From Limnephilus marmoratus (taxonomy: Eukaryota > Arthropoda > Insecta > Trichoptera > Limnephilidae): 64,000 bases of DNA. This document shows, piece after piece, positions 23,377 through 33,118 of this stretch; positions within the stretch are counted from its first letter, which is position 1, and every line of letters begins with the position of its first letter. The notes under the pieces are model-generated. The model saw only the letters and a program-made list of their open reading frames with translations, ran no database searches and had not been told where the DNA came from. Where the stretch lies: contig OU862913.1 of assembly GCA_917880885.1 (NCBI GenBank), positions 27,351,286 to 27,415,285 on the forward strand. The letters run 5' to 3'. The position numbers were made by a program, and so were the translations under genes.

Positions 23377-23954
23377 TCCAGTTGATTAGTCAGACATCTC
23401 CAATAAATCCAAATTAGAGTTGAGTATTTGGTTATATGTGTTAGTGTTAGTGTCCCCTCTATCTGCTACTATACAGTTATATGTGTTAGTGTTAGTGTCC
23501 CCTCTATCTGCTACTATACAGTTATATGTGTTAGTGTTAGTGTCCCCTCTATCTGCTACTATACAGTTATATGTGTTAGTGTTAGTGTCCCCTCTATCTG
23601 CTACTATACAGTTATATGTGTTAGTGTTAGTGTCCCCTCTATCTGCTACTATACAGTTATATGTGTTAGTGTTAGTGTCCCCTCTATCTGCTACTACACT
23701 CACATCACTCATAAACACCTCCAATATCTATTATACATGCACTAAACTTGAAGTGAAGTGGTCACTGTAAGATATTTCAAAATTTCATGCTAATGTAACA
23801 TACCGTTATACCTCCCGGTATTATTTTATGGCATATTTAATATGCAAAACGCAGACACATGTAAATAATATTAGATTTATGGTGAGAATTGAAATATAAC
23901 TTTCCTCATTAACTCAAAACATAGTATTTGGAGATGTCTGACTAATCAACTGGA
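23377..23954. mobile_element. Inverted-repeat-bounded element around a tandem array
   Basis: A perfect 27-bp inverted repeat (TCCAGTTGATTAGTCAGACA and the next 7 bp) lies at 23377-23403 and, inverted, at 23928-23954. It encloses 578 bp including the 45-bp array. This is MITE-like. I could not settle a target duplication. Confidence 0.7.
23431..23697. repeat. Tandem array, 45-bp unit, six copies
   Basis: Units start at 23431, 23476, 23521, 23566, 23611 and 23656 with GTTATATGTGTTAGTGTTAG and continue TGTCCCCTCTATCTGCTACT. The first five are identical and only the end of the last differs. The period is a multiple of three and the unit has no stop in several frames, so long repeat ORFs arise on both strands. 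I read these as by-products, not genes. Confidence 0.9.
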
Positions 23955-24158
23955 CCATCGATATATCGAATTCATTAAAAAATCTATTTCTCCAAACAGG
24001 TGACTCAAACCTTTCTCAACTCTAACACAGAATTAAAAGCGGTCACTTCTTCATCTTATTCAAATATCAAACCAAATAAGATATTCATTTACATTCATCA
24101 CTTTGATAATTATTTACAAGACGAGTTCAATTTAAAATTAATAAAACAATAAACTCAC

Positions 24159-24268
24159 CCATCGAATTCAATAGCGGGTGCAGTAGTCACCAGCCACCTG
24201 TCACTCAGTAGGGTCACCCCTACTACCCGCCAGGTGAAGCGGCCTTTCTCACCAGTTCCTAACCATCC
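24159..24268 (-). CDS. Exon 9: start of a catalytically dead S1 domain
   Basis: The acceptor TTGTGTTTCCAG and donor GATGG|GTGAGT give phase 0 to 2. The exon encodes GWLGTGEKGRFTWRVVGVTL followed by LSDRWLVTTAPAIEFD. LSDRWLVTTAPA aligns with the LISDRWVLTAAHC block of S1 proteases, but AHC is replaced by APA. The catalytic His is Pro, its disulphide Cys is Ala, and the partner Cys upstream (before GTLLS) is also missing. This is the pattern of a serine protease homologue. The loss of both partners of the Cys42-Cys58 bridge suggests stable evolution as a non-enzyme rather than random decay. Confidence 0.7.
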
Positions 24269-24375
24269 CTGGAAACACAAACACTCTTCATATTATTCCC
24301 TGAGAAAGTGAAATTGTTTTAAATTGGCCAAAAAGTAATACCTGATTTATCCTTTTGAATTACCACTTTTTAAAA

Positions 24376-24600
24376 TCATTAACACACAAGATTCCAGCTG
24401 TCTGGAACCAGTGGGACTATTGCATCTCCAATATGCGTTATGTTGTGTGATTGTTACGAGTGAAGCTCTTAGGATGATCATTTTTACAACACAATTTGAA
24501 ATTATCGTGGCATTCATTTTGGGTTATTGCCGTCCATTTTTAATCAACGTTTCAGACAGCGTTACACTTCCAATTACATGTTTTGAATGCTGAAGTGTAG
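24376..24600 (-). mobile_element. SINE-2 tail fused to a Penelope-repeat remnant
   Basis: CTGTCTGGAACCAGTGGGAC and ATTGCATCTCCAAT match the SINE-2 tail in reverse. Near 24548, CAACGTTTCAGACAGCGTTA matches the Penelope direct repeat, but the CTGATGA part is lost. Confidence 0.45.
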
Positions 24601-24783
24601 TCGTGTTGCAAGCTTTAATTCCCTTAATGTGGTTTTATGTGTTTATTTTTGGTGTAGCGATCTAATAATATTAATAGGGACGACAGGACTAAACATAATA
24701 CTTAGTTCTTGATATCCGGTAATAGACTATACAACAAAACTAAACGCATAAAATGATATTAAGAGGATTATAGCTTTTATTAA

Positions 24784-25080
24784 ATTGATGGCCTACGTGG
24801 TGAAGGAGTTAGTCTCTCGACTAGCAAGCCGGAGGTCACGGGATCAAATCCCGGCATGCACAAGTAAATTTTATTTGATCAATTTGTGTTATTTCACAAT
24901 TTAATAATGTATTGTATATTTGCGGCACATTCAAGAGTGAAGGAAACTCTCATTATCGCCCTGGTATCACCACCATCCAGAATTGAAATGGTTTTGGACA
25001 TATTTGGTGATCAAATCTGAATAGCCCAGTTCTTCCCCACCTTCCTCTTCACCATCTCCTTCCCCTCTGTCGATGTCATA
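24784..25080 (+). mobile_element. SINE-2, tRNA-derived
   Basis: The tRNA-like head has GGCCTACGTGGTGAAGGAGT and a B-box-like GGGATCAAATCCCGGC. The body follows: TAAATTTTATTTGATCAATT, TTGCGGCACATTCAAGAGTG and TCGCCCTGGTATCACCACCA. The head carries polymerase III promoter-like A and B boxes. The same family occurs at 28730 (+), 26780-28088 (-) and 33622 (-). Confidence 0.7.
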
Positions 25081-25082
25081 CT

Positions 25083-25410
25083 CTTTTTTTACATTAGTTC
25101 CACACAAGAGGCACTGAAAAAAATAATTTCCCTCAAGGCCTACGTAATCTTTGGGGACGCTATGGAGGGTCTTTTTAAGGAAAGGAAGGAAATGAAGTTC
25201 TGGAAAGTAAAAAGATAAGAGAGGTGCGGAGGAATCTAGGGTTCGGTGTGTCCAGGTCATTCAACCTCACATCCAGACAAACCTCACCCCATGAACATAC
25301 CCTTATTCAGGCACCACTACTAATTCACCAAACGCAGCGAACCACTTCAGATGACCTATGGATACACAATAAATGGTTGCCGGGGCGACGGTACCCATAC
25401 CCCCCCTTCC
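25083..25410 (-). mobile_element. SINE-1 copy
   Basis: On the plus strand it starts TTTTTTTACATTAGTTCCAC with a decayed hairpin, and ends GGGGCGACGGTACCCATACC. It lies between SINE-2 and exon 8, less than 100 bp from the exon 8 donor. Confidence 0.7.
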
Positions 25411-25475
25411 AAATTGAATTTGGATTATTTAATTATTATTTTTTTACTGCAGTCGTAATAATGTCTGTTACTTAC

Positions 25476-25621
25476 AAAGTATGGGGCCTCTGTGGTGGTG
25501 TTCAATTTGGTCCGGTAATATTCTGTAGTAGGGTCCGGTATGGCAGGACAGGTGTCTCCCCGCGTCCAGCCGGTGCTAGTTTGCTGGCAGGGGTAGATCT
25601 GTTCTGCCAGCTCTATGCAGT
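25476..25621 (-). CDS. Exon 8: linker between CLIP and second protease-like domain
   Basis: The acceptor TTCCTCTACAG and donor TACTTT|GTAAGT give phase 1 to 0. The exon encodes YCIELAEQIYPCQQTSTGWT, RGDTCPAIPDPTTEYYR and TKLNTTTEAPYF. The start, after KAAD in exon 7, resembles the A..C..Y segment that precedes the catalytic domain of CLIP proteases. The Thr/Pro-rich end looks like a flexible linker and has one N-x-T sequon (NTT). I see no IVGG-type activation site, as expected if the next domain is inactive. Three Cys in this exon have no obvious partners in the visible exons. Confidence 0.68.
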
Positions 25622-25842
25622 CTGTAGAGGAAACACAAATAGATAAGTAATGAACTAATATTTTGAGAGAACAGTTATTTATTGAACTATCTACTTCATA
25701 AGAGTGGATTCATTGTGGAAAATATTCCTAATACAGCAGATGTGTATAGACAGGTGGGTAGTTACTCTTGGCTTCGTTACCTCTATCAGCCAAACAACTT
25801 TACCCAATAAGAAGCACAAGTGACATTATATTACATTCCAAT

Positions 25843-26045
25843 CAGAGGCGCAGCGAGGGGGGGGGGGGGGTGACACCCAACTGAGTGTCACCCGGACGAT
25901 GACAATTAAGTTTTTATGAAGTCGAAATTTGCGTTTGTCAACTTTAATGGAGGTGGAAGGGGGGGAGGAGGGGGGGGGGTAGGGGGGGGGGGGGGTGACA
26001 CCACATTATCCGCACCGGGTAACGCCCATGCTAGCTATGCCACTG
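25843..26045. mobile_element. Short hAT element (203 bp)
   Basis: The ends are CAGAGGCGCAGCGAGGGGG and CATGCTAGCTATGCCACTG, with a perfect 8-bp duplication ATTCCAAT (25835-25842 and 26046-26053). Two long G runs and a repeated GGTGACACC subterminal word are present. It is related to the ends of 3221-5081. Confidence 0.9.
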
Positions 26046-26127
26046 ATTCCAATGCATTTAGTTGGTTAATACTGTGTTCGGAAGATTGACTGAGCATCAA
26101 TTGTTTTATTTCAAATCACAAATAAGA

Positions 26128-26575
26128 TGACCTCCGTGGCCGAGCGGTTAAAAGTCTCAGCTATAGACCCAATGGTCGCGAGTGTCAAATTGGTGTGCAC
26201 TAATAATGTGTATTCGGGTAACTAGCTCAAGTCCCAGGCGATGCCCGGGCTTTACACGGAGTTTTCAAAATTAAATATGTGCAAAATTTCATCAACCTCG
26301 GCATAAAACTGCAGATTTGCATACAAATCAAATCCACACCGCCCGCTTGCCAGTTCGCTAGCCCACCATATATAGACATTCTCCTTTATATGTTATATAT
26401 TTCAACCAATTCACACAAAACCTTGAAAAATTATATACCTAATCCTTATGAATCACTCTATCGATTGGTGAAAATCTCGTAAATCGTTCAGTAGTTTTTT
26501 GAGTTCATCGCGAAAAGACAGACAGACAGACAGACGCGGCGAAGGACTTTAATTTATAATATATAGAGATATTTA
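26128..26575 (+). mobile_element. SINE-3, tRNA-Ser-like head with LINE-type tail
   Basis: The head has GACCTCCGTGGCCGAGCGGT. The body has GGCGATGCCCGGGCTTTACA. The tail AGTAGTTTTTTGAGTTCATC is followed by (ACAG)n and GACTTTAATTTATAATATAT. The tail with its ACAG run is a common arthropod LINE/SINE 3' end. Confidence 0.65.
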
Positions 26576-26684
26576 TCTGTTATTTAACTTAGTAAAAGCT
26601 TGAAATTAGTGACCAGCACTGAATAGCTAGTTACTTCAACTTTCCTCTTGCACAAATCTTTCTCTTCGTACTTCTTTTAGCATC

Positions 26685-26775
26685 ACAACATATTACAATT
26701 GGTAATGCCATAGTCCCACTGGCTCCGGGTCGATGAAACTCTGGTGCAATACTCGCATTAAAAAAAATTGTTGAA
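26685..26775 (+). mobile_element. SINE-2 tail fragment
   Basis: CATCACAACATATTACAATT, GGTAATGCCATAGTCCCACT and GGCTCCGGGTCGATGAAACT end in a short A run. It matches the end of the copy at 28730-29150. Confidence 0.5.
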
Positions 26776-26779
26776 AATA

Positions 26780-28088
26780 ATCAATTTCGGAAATGTTATT
26801 CGACTGAAGGAAATGAAGAGATGGGGAAGAGGTTGTTCGGCCGATATTTCAATGGAAAGAGATCGGGTAGAGCAGTGGTCGTCACAATTTACTGGTCAAG
26901 AGCCACATACGACAATGTGAGGTATCACCGCGGGCCGCACACTTATGATTTCGGGGGGGGGGGGGGGGGGGGGGGGGCTTTTGTTTAGCAAGTTAAAAAA
27001 CAATTCTTTCAGTTCAATTTTCATCCTCTTCCCGATCTATCGAAATGTGTGAATTTGCGCACAGGTGATAAAAATTATTACAATACATACAATAACAAAA
27101 ATTAAATTAATCAATATTAATGTTTACTTAGTATGTTTACCTTGGCTTTTTTAGACAATATTTTATTTACCTACCTACACCCTCACTGTGCCATCTCTAC
27201 GCCCTCTAATTTTCTCTGGGTCTTCTATTGCCCCCCTGAAAGTCTCAAACGACCACAAGGGGGCGTTATCGCCCACGTTGAGAACCTATGGGTATACGTA
27301 CTCAAAATATTTGAAAAAAAAGGGATAATATAATTGTCCATAAAAATAAATATTTAAAAAGAAAACGGCAGATATTTGTGCGGGCCGCAAAAACGGATGT
27401 TATAATTGTACATAAATAAATATATTTAAAAAGAAAACGCCAGATATTTGTGCGGGCCGCAAAAAACCGGATAGTATAATTGTACGTGAAAAAAATATGT
27501 TTAAAAAGAAAACAGCAGATATTTGTGCGGGCCACAAAAAATGTATAGTATAATTTCGTACATGAAAAAAAAACATATTTAAAAAGAAAACTGCAAAAAT
27601 TTGTGTGGGAAGCAAAAAACGGAAAGAATCATTGTAAGTACACGAAAAACATATATTTAAAAAGAAAACGGCAGATATTTGTGCGGTCCGCAAAAAAACG
27701 GATTGTATAATTGTACATGAAAAAAATATATATTTAAAAAGAAAACGCCAGATATTTCAGCGGGCCGCACAAATATCCGCCGCGGGCCGCAGTTTGATGA
27801 CCACGGGGTAGAGGATAGTCGGAAAGTATCTGGTTATCAAACACGGCGAAAGCCATTTGAAGCATAGTTCAAATTCTTACTAACAATCATCCAATAGGGC
27901 GATACCTACTGAGAGTTTCTTCCACTCTGGAACGCGCTGTAAATTTACTATTATATTATTAAAATTGAATTAATAAATTGTGAAACAACACGAGTTAGTG
28001 AAAAAAGTTATACTTTTCCAAGGCGGAATTTAAACCCTTAGTGCGTAGTCCGGATTCGTAGCCTTACCACTCGACCACCGAGGTACTA
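26780..28088 (-). mobile_element. SINE-2 copy split by a hAT element
   Basis: On the minus strand the tRNA-like head (TACCTCGGTGGTCGAGTGGT) is at 28065-28084, followed by the body with TTCCAGAGTGGAAGAAACTC. The tail continues beyond the hAT insertion to about 26780. Confidence 0.6.
26873..27805. mobile_element. hAT element inside SINE-2, with tandem core
   Basis: The ends are CAGTGGTCGTCA and TGATGACCACG, with a perfect 8-bp duplication GGGTAGAG (26865-26872 and 27806-27813). It is 933 bp with a G run near 26955. Inside, a roughly 70-bp unit (ATATTTAAAAAGAAAAC, AGATATTTGTGCGGGCCGCA) is repeated about six times (27345-27785). There is no transposase. Confidence 0.88.
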
Positions 28089-28089
28089 G

Positions 28090-28729
28090 AACATTCCAGG
28101 AAGTATCAGGAGAAGTGTAACACCGCTCACTCCTCGACTGGAGACTTTAGTAGTGCGGCGCAGAGAACAATGATTCTTTATGATGCATATATCTCAGTTA
28201 CTGGCCTCGGCCTGACACACACATCTGTAGATGCAGCTCTCATTTTGTACTGGACTTCCATAATACTATTCTTTACAACTAGCTTGCATACCAAATCATA
28301 CCAACTGGTCAATTGCTCTCTTAGTATATGTTTGACAATCTTTCTAAGAAGACTTCCTTATCAATTTCGTGAAAATGAAAAAATCGGAGAAATGCACGCC
28401 TATAAAATACATCATTTTGAAAGGTTTCTCTGTTTCAAGTTATTTTGAGGAGCTCGACAGATCGCACTTTAAAGTTGGCGGCACTGCGTTAGAGCTCCTT
28501 CATTAAAAATGTATTATTCTTCAAGGAGATTATGTTGAGAAATAAAACAAAAAATTGAATAAAATTAAATCGGTGTTTTCTTTGTCAGGCAGGAAAGTTC
28601 TCCCACTCCCTTGAACCTACATATGATATGGAGCTCAGGGCTCATACAGCAGGAGGCAGGACCTGTTCTAATGTTAATAATAAATCAACTAATTAGTGGT
28701 AGAACTATTGATAACTGGTAACTATTTGA
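28090..28729. other. No recognisable gene
   Basis: A 92-codon plus-strand open frame (28170-28448) has no recognisable motif, and its start is within AT-rich DNA. I see nothing else between the two SINE-2 copies. Confidence 0.4.
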
Positions 28730-29150
28730 CGGCCGGCGTAGTCCAGCGGTAAGGCTCTTAACTCACAAACAGAAGGTCGCGGGATCGAATCCCGGTGTGG
28801 CAAATAAATTTTATTTGATTAATTTGTGTATTTGATATATATTAATTAAAAATAATAATATATAGTATATTTGCGGCACGTTCCAGAGTGGAAGATACTC
28901 TCAGTATCGCCCTGGTGTAAGACCACCATTCAGAATTGAAACGTTGCTTGAAATGGCATTAGCTTGTGTTTGGTGACCAGATCTGGATAGCCAGGTACTT
29001 CCCCACCTTCCTCTTCCCTTTCTCCTTCCCCTCCCCACACCTTCAGCCTCACAACATACCCAAATGGGGATACCATAGTCGCACTGGCTCCAGACGGCGG
29101 CAGTTGGGACTCTTGTGTGGTATTCATATAAAAAAATATTTTTAAATAAT
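28730..29150 (+). mobile_element. SINE-2, best-preserved copy
   Basis: The head is GGCCGGCGTAGTCCAGCGGT with B box GGGATCGAATCCCGG. The body has TTGCGGCACGTTCCAGAGTG and GATCTGGATAGCCAGGTACT, and the tail GGATACCATAGTCGCACTGG followed by a short A run. It ends 16 bp from the donor of exon 7. Confidence 0.75.
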
Positions 29151-29166
29151 GGTATTTTGTACTCAC

Positions 29167-29284
29167 AATCAGCCGCCTTTGATCCGCTCCATTTCTGCGT
29201 TAATAGTTCCTTGGGCAAAGGCGGACAAGCCTCGGAGCAGCAAATTAACTGTCCCTCTGTCCCAAAGGAATTAGAATCACATTT
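29167..29284 (-). CDS. Exon 7: second half of the CLIP domain
   Basis: The acceptor TGATTTCAG and donor GATT|GTGAGT give phase 0 to 1. The exon encodes KCDSNSFGTEGQLICCSEAC and then PPLPKELLTQKWSGSKAAD. With exon 6 it completes the six-Cys CLIP pattern (Cys4 and the adjacent Cys5-Cys6 pair), with 15 residues between Cys3 and Cys4 and 11 between Cys4 and the CC pair. CLIP domains regulate clotting and melanisation proteases and their inactive homologues. The next residues resemble the region that leads into a protease domain. Confidence 0.75.
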
Positions 29285-29289
29285 CTGAA

Positions 29290-30330
29290 ATCAACACATG
29301 TTGATGATTGGTTTCAGTTAGTGACTCTGGTCCAGTTACAATTACGACATAACATATGGAATGAGAAATAATAGCAATGATGGGAAAAGTCCAGGAGCAG
29401 AACCAGGACCCTTTAGTTTGGATTCTTCAGTGTGGTGACACACATGCTAGGCGACAATACCTTATTGCTCTGTCCAACACTTTCCTGCTGATGGAGACTG
29501 TAAAGCTGGAAGCTGTCTGAACACTTGGTAATAGGAGGAGAAAGCGTAATAAGTAATAAGGCTTATTTCCTCAAAACTCGATGACTGTTATTTGTTGATA
29601 TCACATATAATTATGTACTCGTGAAGGCCTGAAATTTTGCAATCAACTAGTTGTGTTTTGGTGTTTCGCCCTTCGTATTTTGGTAAGTGCCATTGGTTTC
29701 CCTTGTCCTTACATTCCAATTATTTACCACACAGTCAATCATCCAACTTCAGAAACATTTTCGTTTTTGTTTGCCTTTACAGTCCATTTTCGCCAGTTGC
29801 ATTTGAGGCTGTAATTTCGAAAGTCTCGGATGCAACATTTTTGGTATACACCCAAAAAATGTTAGGAAATTTTAATTCGGCTTGCGGTCAGTTTCGTTGG
29901 CGACTCCCTCCTAGCCGAGTTCAGCAGCTCAGGTCCTCCAGCCTGAGCTATTGTCTTCGTATATTGGCCACTGACCGCACCTGGTTGACGCTTTGCGTTG
30001 CCGGGCGGAGGAATACACATCTTGGGAATAACTTTCTTCGTTTCACGGCCGACTTTACCTCGTCAGCGCCGGGCAGAGGAATCACTTTCTTGAATTCAAA
30101 TATAACTTCTTCATCCACCGCCCAGCACCACTGGCTGGTCGCTGGGCGGGGAACCTGTGCCTGGTATTGCACCATCACTCGTGTCTCCCCGCACTTCTCC
30201 CTTCTTCCGTTCTAGTCCATGCAACCTATATCTATCAACACTTTTTTGTCTTCAATGAACAAAGGGAGACTCTTTTGTAACATTCAATTATTTATTCATA
30301 TTTCTTTGTGACGAAAATTGATTCGTCACA
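29290..30330. other. Unassigned segment with a 192-codon open frame
   Basis: A plus-strand frame is open at 29637-30215 over a GC-rich stretch (29880-30210). It is rich in Ser/Arg/Leu and has no domain, signal peptide or family motif I recognise. The minus strand is also partly open. It may belong to an undescribed part of the adjacent Penelope remnant. I do not call it a gene. Confidence 0.35.
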
Positions 30331-30334
30331 CAGT

Positions 30335-30420
30335 TGCTCTTTCTACACTTTTAGCCGTTGTTTCAGATAACCTTGCGGTGTCCATCACCAGGGCAGTTAC
30401 ATACATTATTTTGTGTATTT
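30335..30420 (-). mobile_element. Penelope direct-repeat remnant with damaged ribozyme core
   Basis: The minus strand reads GCCCTGGTGATGGACACCGC, AAGGTTATCTGAAACAACGG. It is related to the 6.0 and 6.6 kb repeats, but the invariant CTGATGA is CTGGTGA and stem II is broken, so an active ribozyme is not expected here. Confidence 0.5.
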
Positions 30421-30454
30421 TTTTATTTTGTGGGTTCTCAAGATGTCGGCTGAT

Positions 30455-30983
30455 AGTTAAATGAAGAAAACGAGTTTGCGTGTAAAAAATAGCCTTTAAT
30501 GAGTCCACACAATAATTATAATACGTGAGCACACAAACGCATCGGCGTACAATTTTACAATATTAATAGTACACACTGGGTCAAGGTTGATTGCGGTTAG
30601 ACGAGGCAACTGCTCCGTGGTAAGTTGAATGAATACTGAATTTTCGCTGTTCCTAGGCGTCTTTTATATGGCCCGACGAGCGGAGTAGAGTAGTAAATCG
30701 TCACTTCGGCTAGTCACTCGAAGGCACTAGAACCTGTGCATTTCAAGCGTACAATGGTTCGTTCCTTTTCTGGAATGTGCGCGAGGTAGGTAAATCCACG
30801 CCTCTGTCTCGGCGAAGTAGGTATTTACCTACGCTCAGTTGTGTATCGACCATGCCCGACGGCTGTCGAACGCTCTAGTAATTTCGCTTGCATACAATTG
30901 AACCCAGGCGCTGCTTCGAGAAACATCGACACGTTTCGGTAGCAATTCAAAGCGTGACGTAGCAATAATGCGTGGTTGCTACA
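30455..30983 (-). mobile_element. Possible solo LTR
   Basis: Read on the minus strand it begins TGTAGCAACCACG, has a promoter-like CATATAAAAGACGCC (TATA box near 30665) and ATTAAAGGC near 30500. It ends near CTCGTTTTCTTCA. I could not identify a target duplication or matching internal sequence. Confidence 0.35.
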
Positions 30984-32040
30984 ATTTATTTATTTATTTA
31001 TCTATATAAGGTATGTTTACATTACATTATTCGATGCCTGTCTCACTAGGGTATACCAGGCGTAGAGATACATAAATGAATTTCGTACATAAGAATATTT
31101 GATTATAACATAAGAATATTTAAGGTAAAATACATACTGGTTTATAAGATTAAAATAGAAAGATGATTTAAAGTCTGGGTAAATACCAGAAAGAGAGCAT
31201 TATATAGATGAAGGAAGAGATAATAAAGTAGTAAATCCTGTCAAAACTATTTAGGGAGTTATATTATACATGTAGGATTTTACTATTTTAATTTCTTTAA
31301 TATGGGTAAGGACATACATAAGTTGGTAATTCTGTCTATTTGTAATCTATTTAACAGATGTTAGTAGTAGTGTGACGTCCAATACTTGTAATCCATTTCT
31401 TTATATCTTGTTTGTATTTGGTCATTGATTCAGTTTGTCTAATCGTGGCTGGTAGTGTATTGTGTAGTTTGCAAGCTATGTATTTAAAGTGTTTTTGTCC
31501 AAAGGTGGTTTTAGAAAAGGGAGTTTGGAGAAGTTCTTTATTTTTGGTTCGGGTATTGTGTATCATTTGTGTTGGTTTGTATAGGATTTTGTTGTTTTTA
31601 TGTAAATAAATTAAGATGGATTTTGCGTAGAGCTGTTTTATGTCCACAACGTTGAAAGTATTGAAGATCGTATCAGTGCTGGTAGTGAATGGAAGTTCAA
31701 GAATTATTTTTATTATTAGTTTTTGTGCTTTAATGATGGGGTCGAGGGCATTGAATTGTACATACAGTACTTTGTGTATTGGTTGTATTTGAAATTGATT
31801 TAAATTAATTTTCACGATCTGTGTAAGTTCTTTTGTTCGAAAATAATTTTGCTCGATGTTCGAAAATAAAAACAATCGCTTACTTTCCACATTAAAAAAT
31901 AAAACGGTTGACTGACCATCACCTTGACAATAATTTTATAATGAGGTGCTTGTCTTGTGTTGTTGGGATAAAAATTTAAATTAATTATATCATAGCAGTA
32001 TTTCACCGTCCTCTTGGTAGCTTGTCCATTGAACAACGTA
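30984..32040 (-). mobile_element. LINE E, ORF2 C-terminus and 3' region
   Basis: The minus-strand frame from 31890 reads IHKVLYVQFNALDPIIKAQK, LIIKIILELPFTTST and KYIACKLHNTLPATIRQTES, then KYKQDIKKWI. The Q..II+.I and LHNTLP.....KYK..I..W motifs are those of a non-LTR ORF2 end. The upstream reading is broken. The tail (ATAAATAAATAAATAAATTG) lies near 30990. Confidence 0.65.
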
Positions 32041-32427
32041 TGTTAATAAATAAACAAATGCTCGCAATAGGTACAAAACTAGGCTAACTTGTCGGATATG
32101 TAGCCACCATTTATTGGTCGAGAAACGAATAGTTAACTTGGACTATACATATAAAAAAAAAAAACAAAAATCATCAATCAAAAATACGTTTTATCCTATG
32201 GATAAGATATCCAGAGAATGGTGAGTAAAGCCCTCTGCCTAGTTATAATAATGTATAATTATATTATACGTAGTAATATTGCTTATTGTATGTGTGCGTA
32301 TACGCATTTGTGTTCCCGGAGCTGGTAATGGATCCATCGCCTGACTTATTTTAAAGTGAGGTAATTGTCCGAACTAGCGGTCACTCTCACACAACTCGAG
32401 TGGTAACTTATTTTGTGTATACTATAC

Positions 32428-32522
32428 CTGCGGTGGAATTCCACGGGCAGCCTCTTCTATTGCACTCGGACAGGCGGAGTACTCCCTGCACACCCCAGCA
32501 GACCCCCTTACTCTGCAGCCTT
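32428..32522 (-). CDS. Exon 6: first half of a CLIP domain
   Basis: The acceptor TGGCTTCTTGCAG and donor CCGCAG|GTATAG bound 95 nt, phase 1 to 0. The exon encodes GCRVRGSAGVCREYSACPSA followed by IEEAARGIPPQ. The cysteine spacing C-x7-C-x5-C is that of Cys1-Cys3 of an arthropod CLIP domain. It splices in phase from exon 5, placing a CLIP domain after a protease domain. CLIP genes often have a phase-1 intron between the signal-peptide exon and the CLIP exon, so this could instead be the second exon of a separate gene whose first exon I cannot see in 32.5-33.1 kb. Confidence 0.75.
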
Positions 32523-32694
32523 CTGCAAGAAGCCAAACATACAACTGTCATTAGGGATGGGTACCTAAATAATGGATACATAAAGGAATTTATAGGTGCA
32601 GGCAGGTGTTCCAGCTTGAGCCGTGCTGTGGCAATAAGAATACTTCAGTTGATAGTTAGTTATAGTTATACAGATATTATTAAATGAATTTATA

Positions 32695-33060
32695 AGTACA
32701 GGCCCCCTATAGCATGGTCGATCGTTACCTACATGTGGCTAAGTTGCCAAGCTAGCGTAGCAACTAGGTAACAACTGGCCCCCTAGCATGGTCGATCGAT
32801 ATACGTTTTATCGAAAATGTCGGTAATTTGCCATCGCTCCCGAGGACGACTACAGGCCGCTAACGAACAAACAACAGTTCACGTCAAATATATTAAGAAC
32901 CCTTAGTCATTGTAGACTGTTGTTTGTTCGTTAGCGGCCTGCAGTCGTGCTCGGGAGCGATGACAAATTACCGACATTTTCGATAAAACGTATATCAATC
33001 GACCATGCTAGGAGGCCAGGTGTTCCCTAGTTGCTACGCTAGCTTGGCAACTTAGCCACT
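32695..33060. repeat. Large palindrome (143-bp arms, 39-bp spacer)
   Basis: The left arm 32735-32877 and right arm 32917-33060 are inverted copies with about a dozen differences (for example GTGGCTAAGTTGCCAAGCTA and TACGTTTTATCGAAAATGTC on both). A stray direct copy of TAGCATGGTCGATCG precedes the left arm. It lies in the intron between exons 5 and 6 and is probably a fold-back MITE. No target duplication was settled. Confidence 0.85.
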
Positions 33061-33118
33061 TGAGTTTGTATAAGACAATATTATATAGAAATTTCAACAT
33101 TCAGGAAATTGGATTTAC

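Noticed and set aside
23386..23770. Three overlapping repeat proteins of 105-116 residues on both strands
   Set aside because: They result from a 45-bp tandem array without stops; no start context, splice link or family resemblance.
24784..28800. Several tRNA-like sequences that could be called tRNA genes
   Set aside because: They are heads of SINE-2 and SINE-3 copies with bodies attached and imperfect anticodon arms.
28980..29120. Minus-strand reading with SQCDYGIPIWVCC that looked like another CLIP-type cysteine motif next to exon 7
   Set aside because: The same DNA recurs at 22.75, 24.4 and 26.7 kb in both orientations as the tail of the SINE-2 repeat, so it is not an exon.
29637..30215. 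192-residue plus-strand frame
   Set aside because: No motif, composition follows local GC content, and the opposite strand is also partly open; kept only as an unassigned segment.
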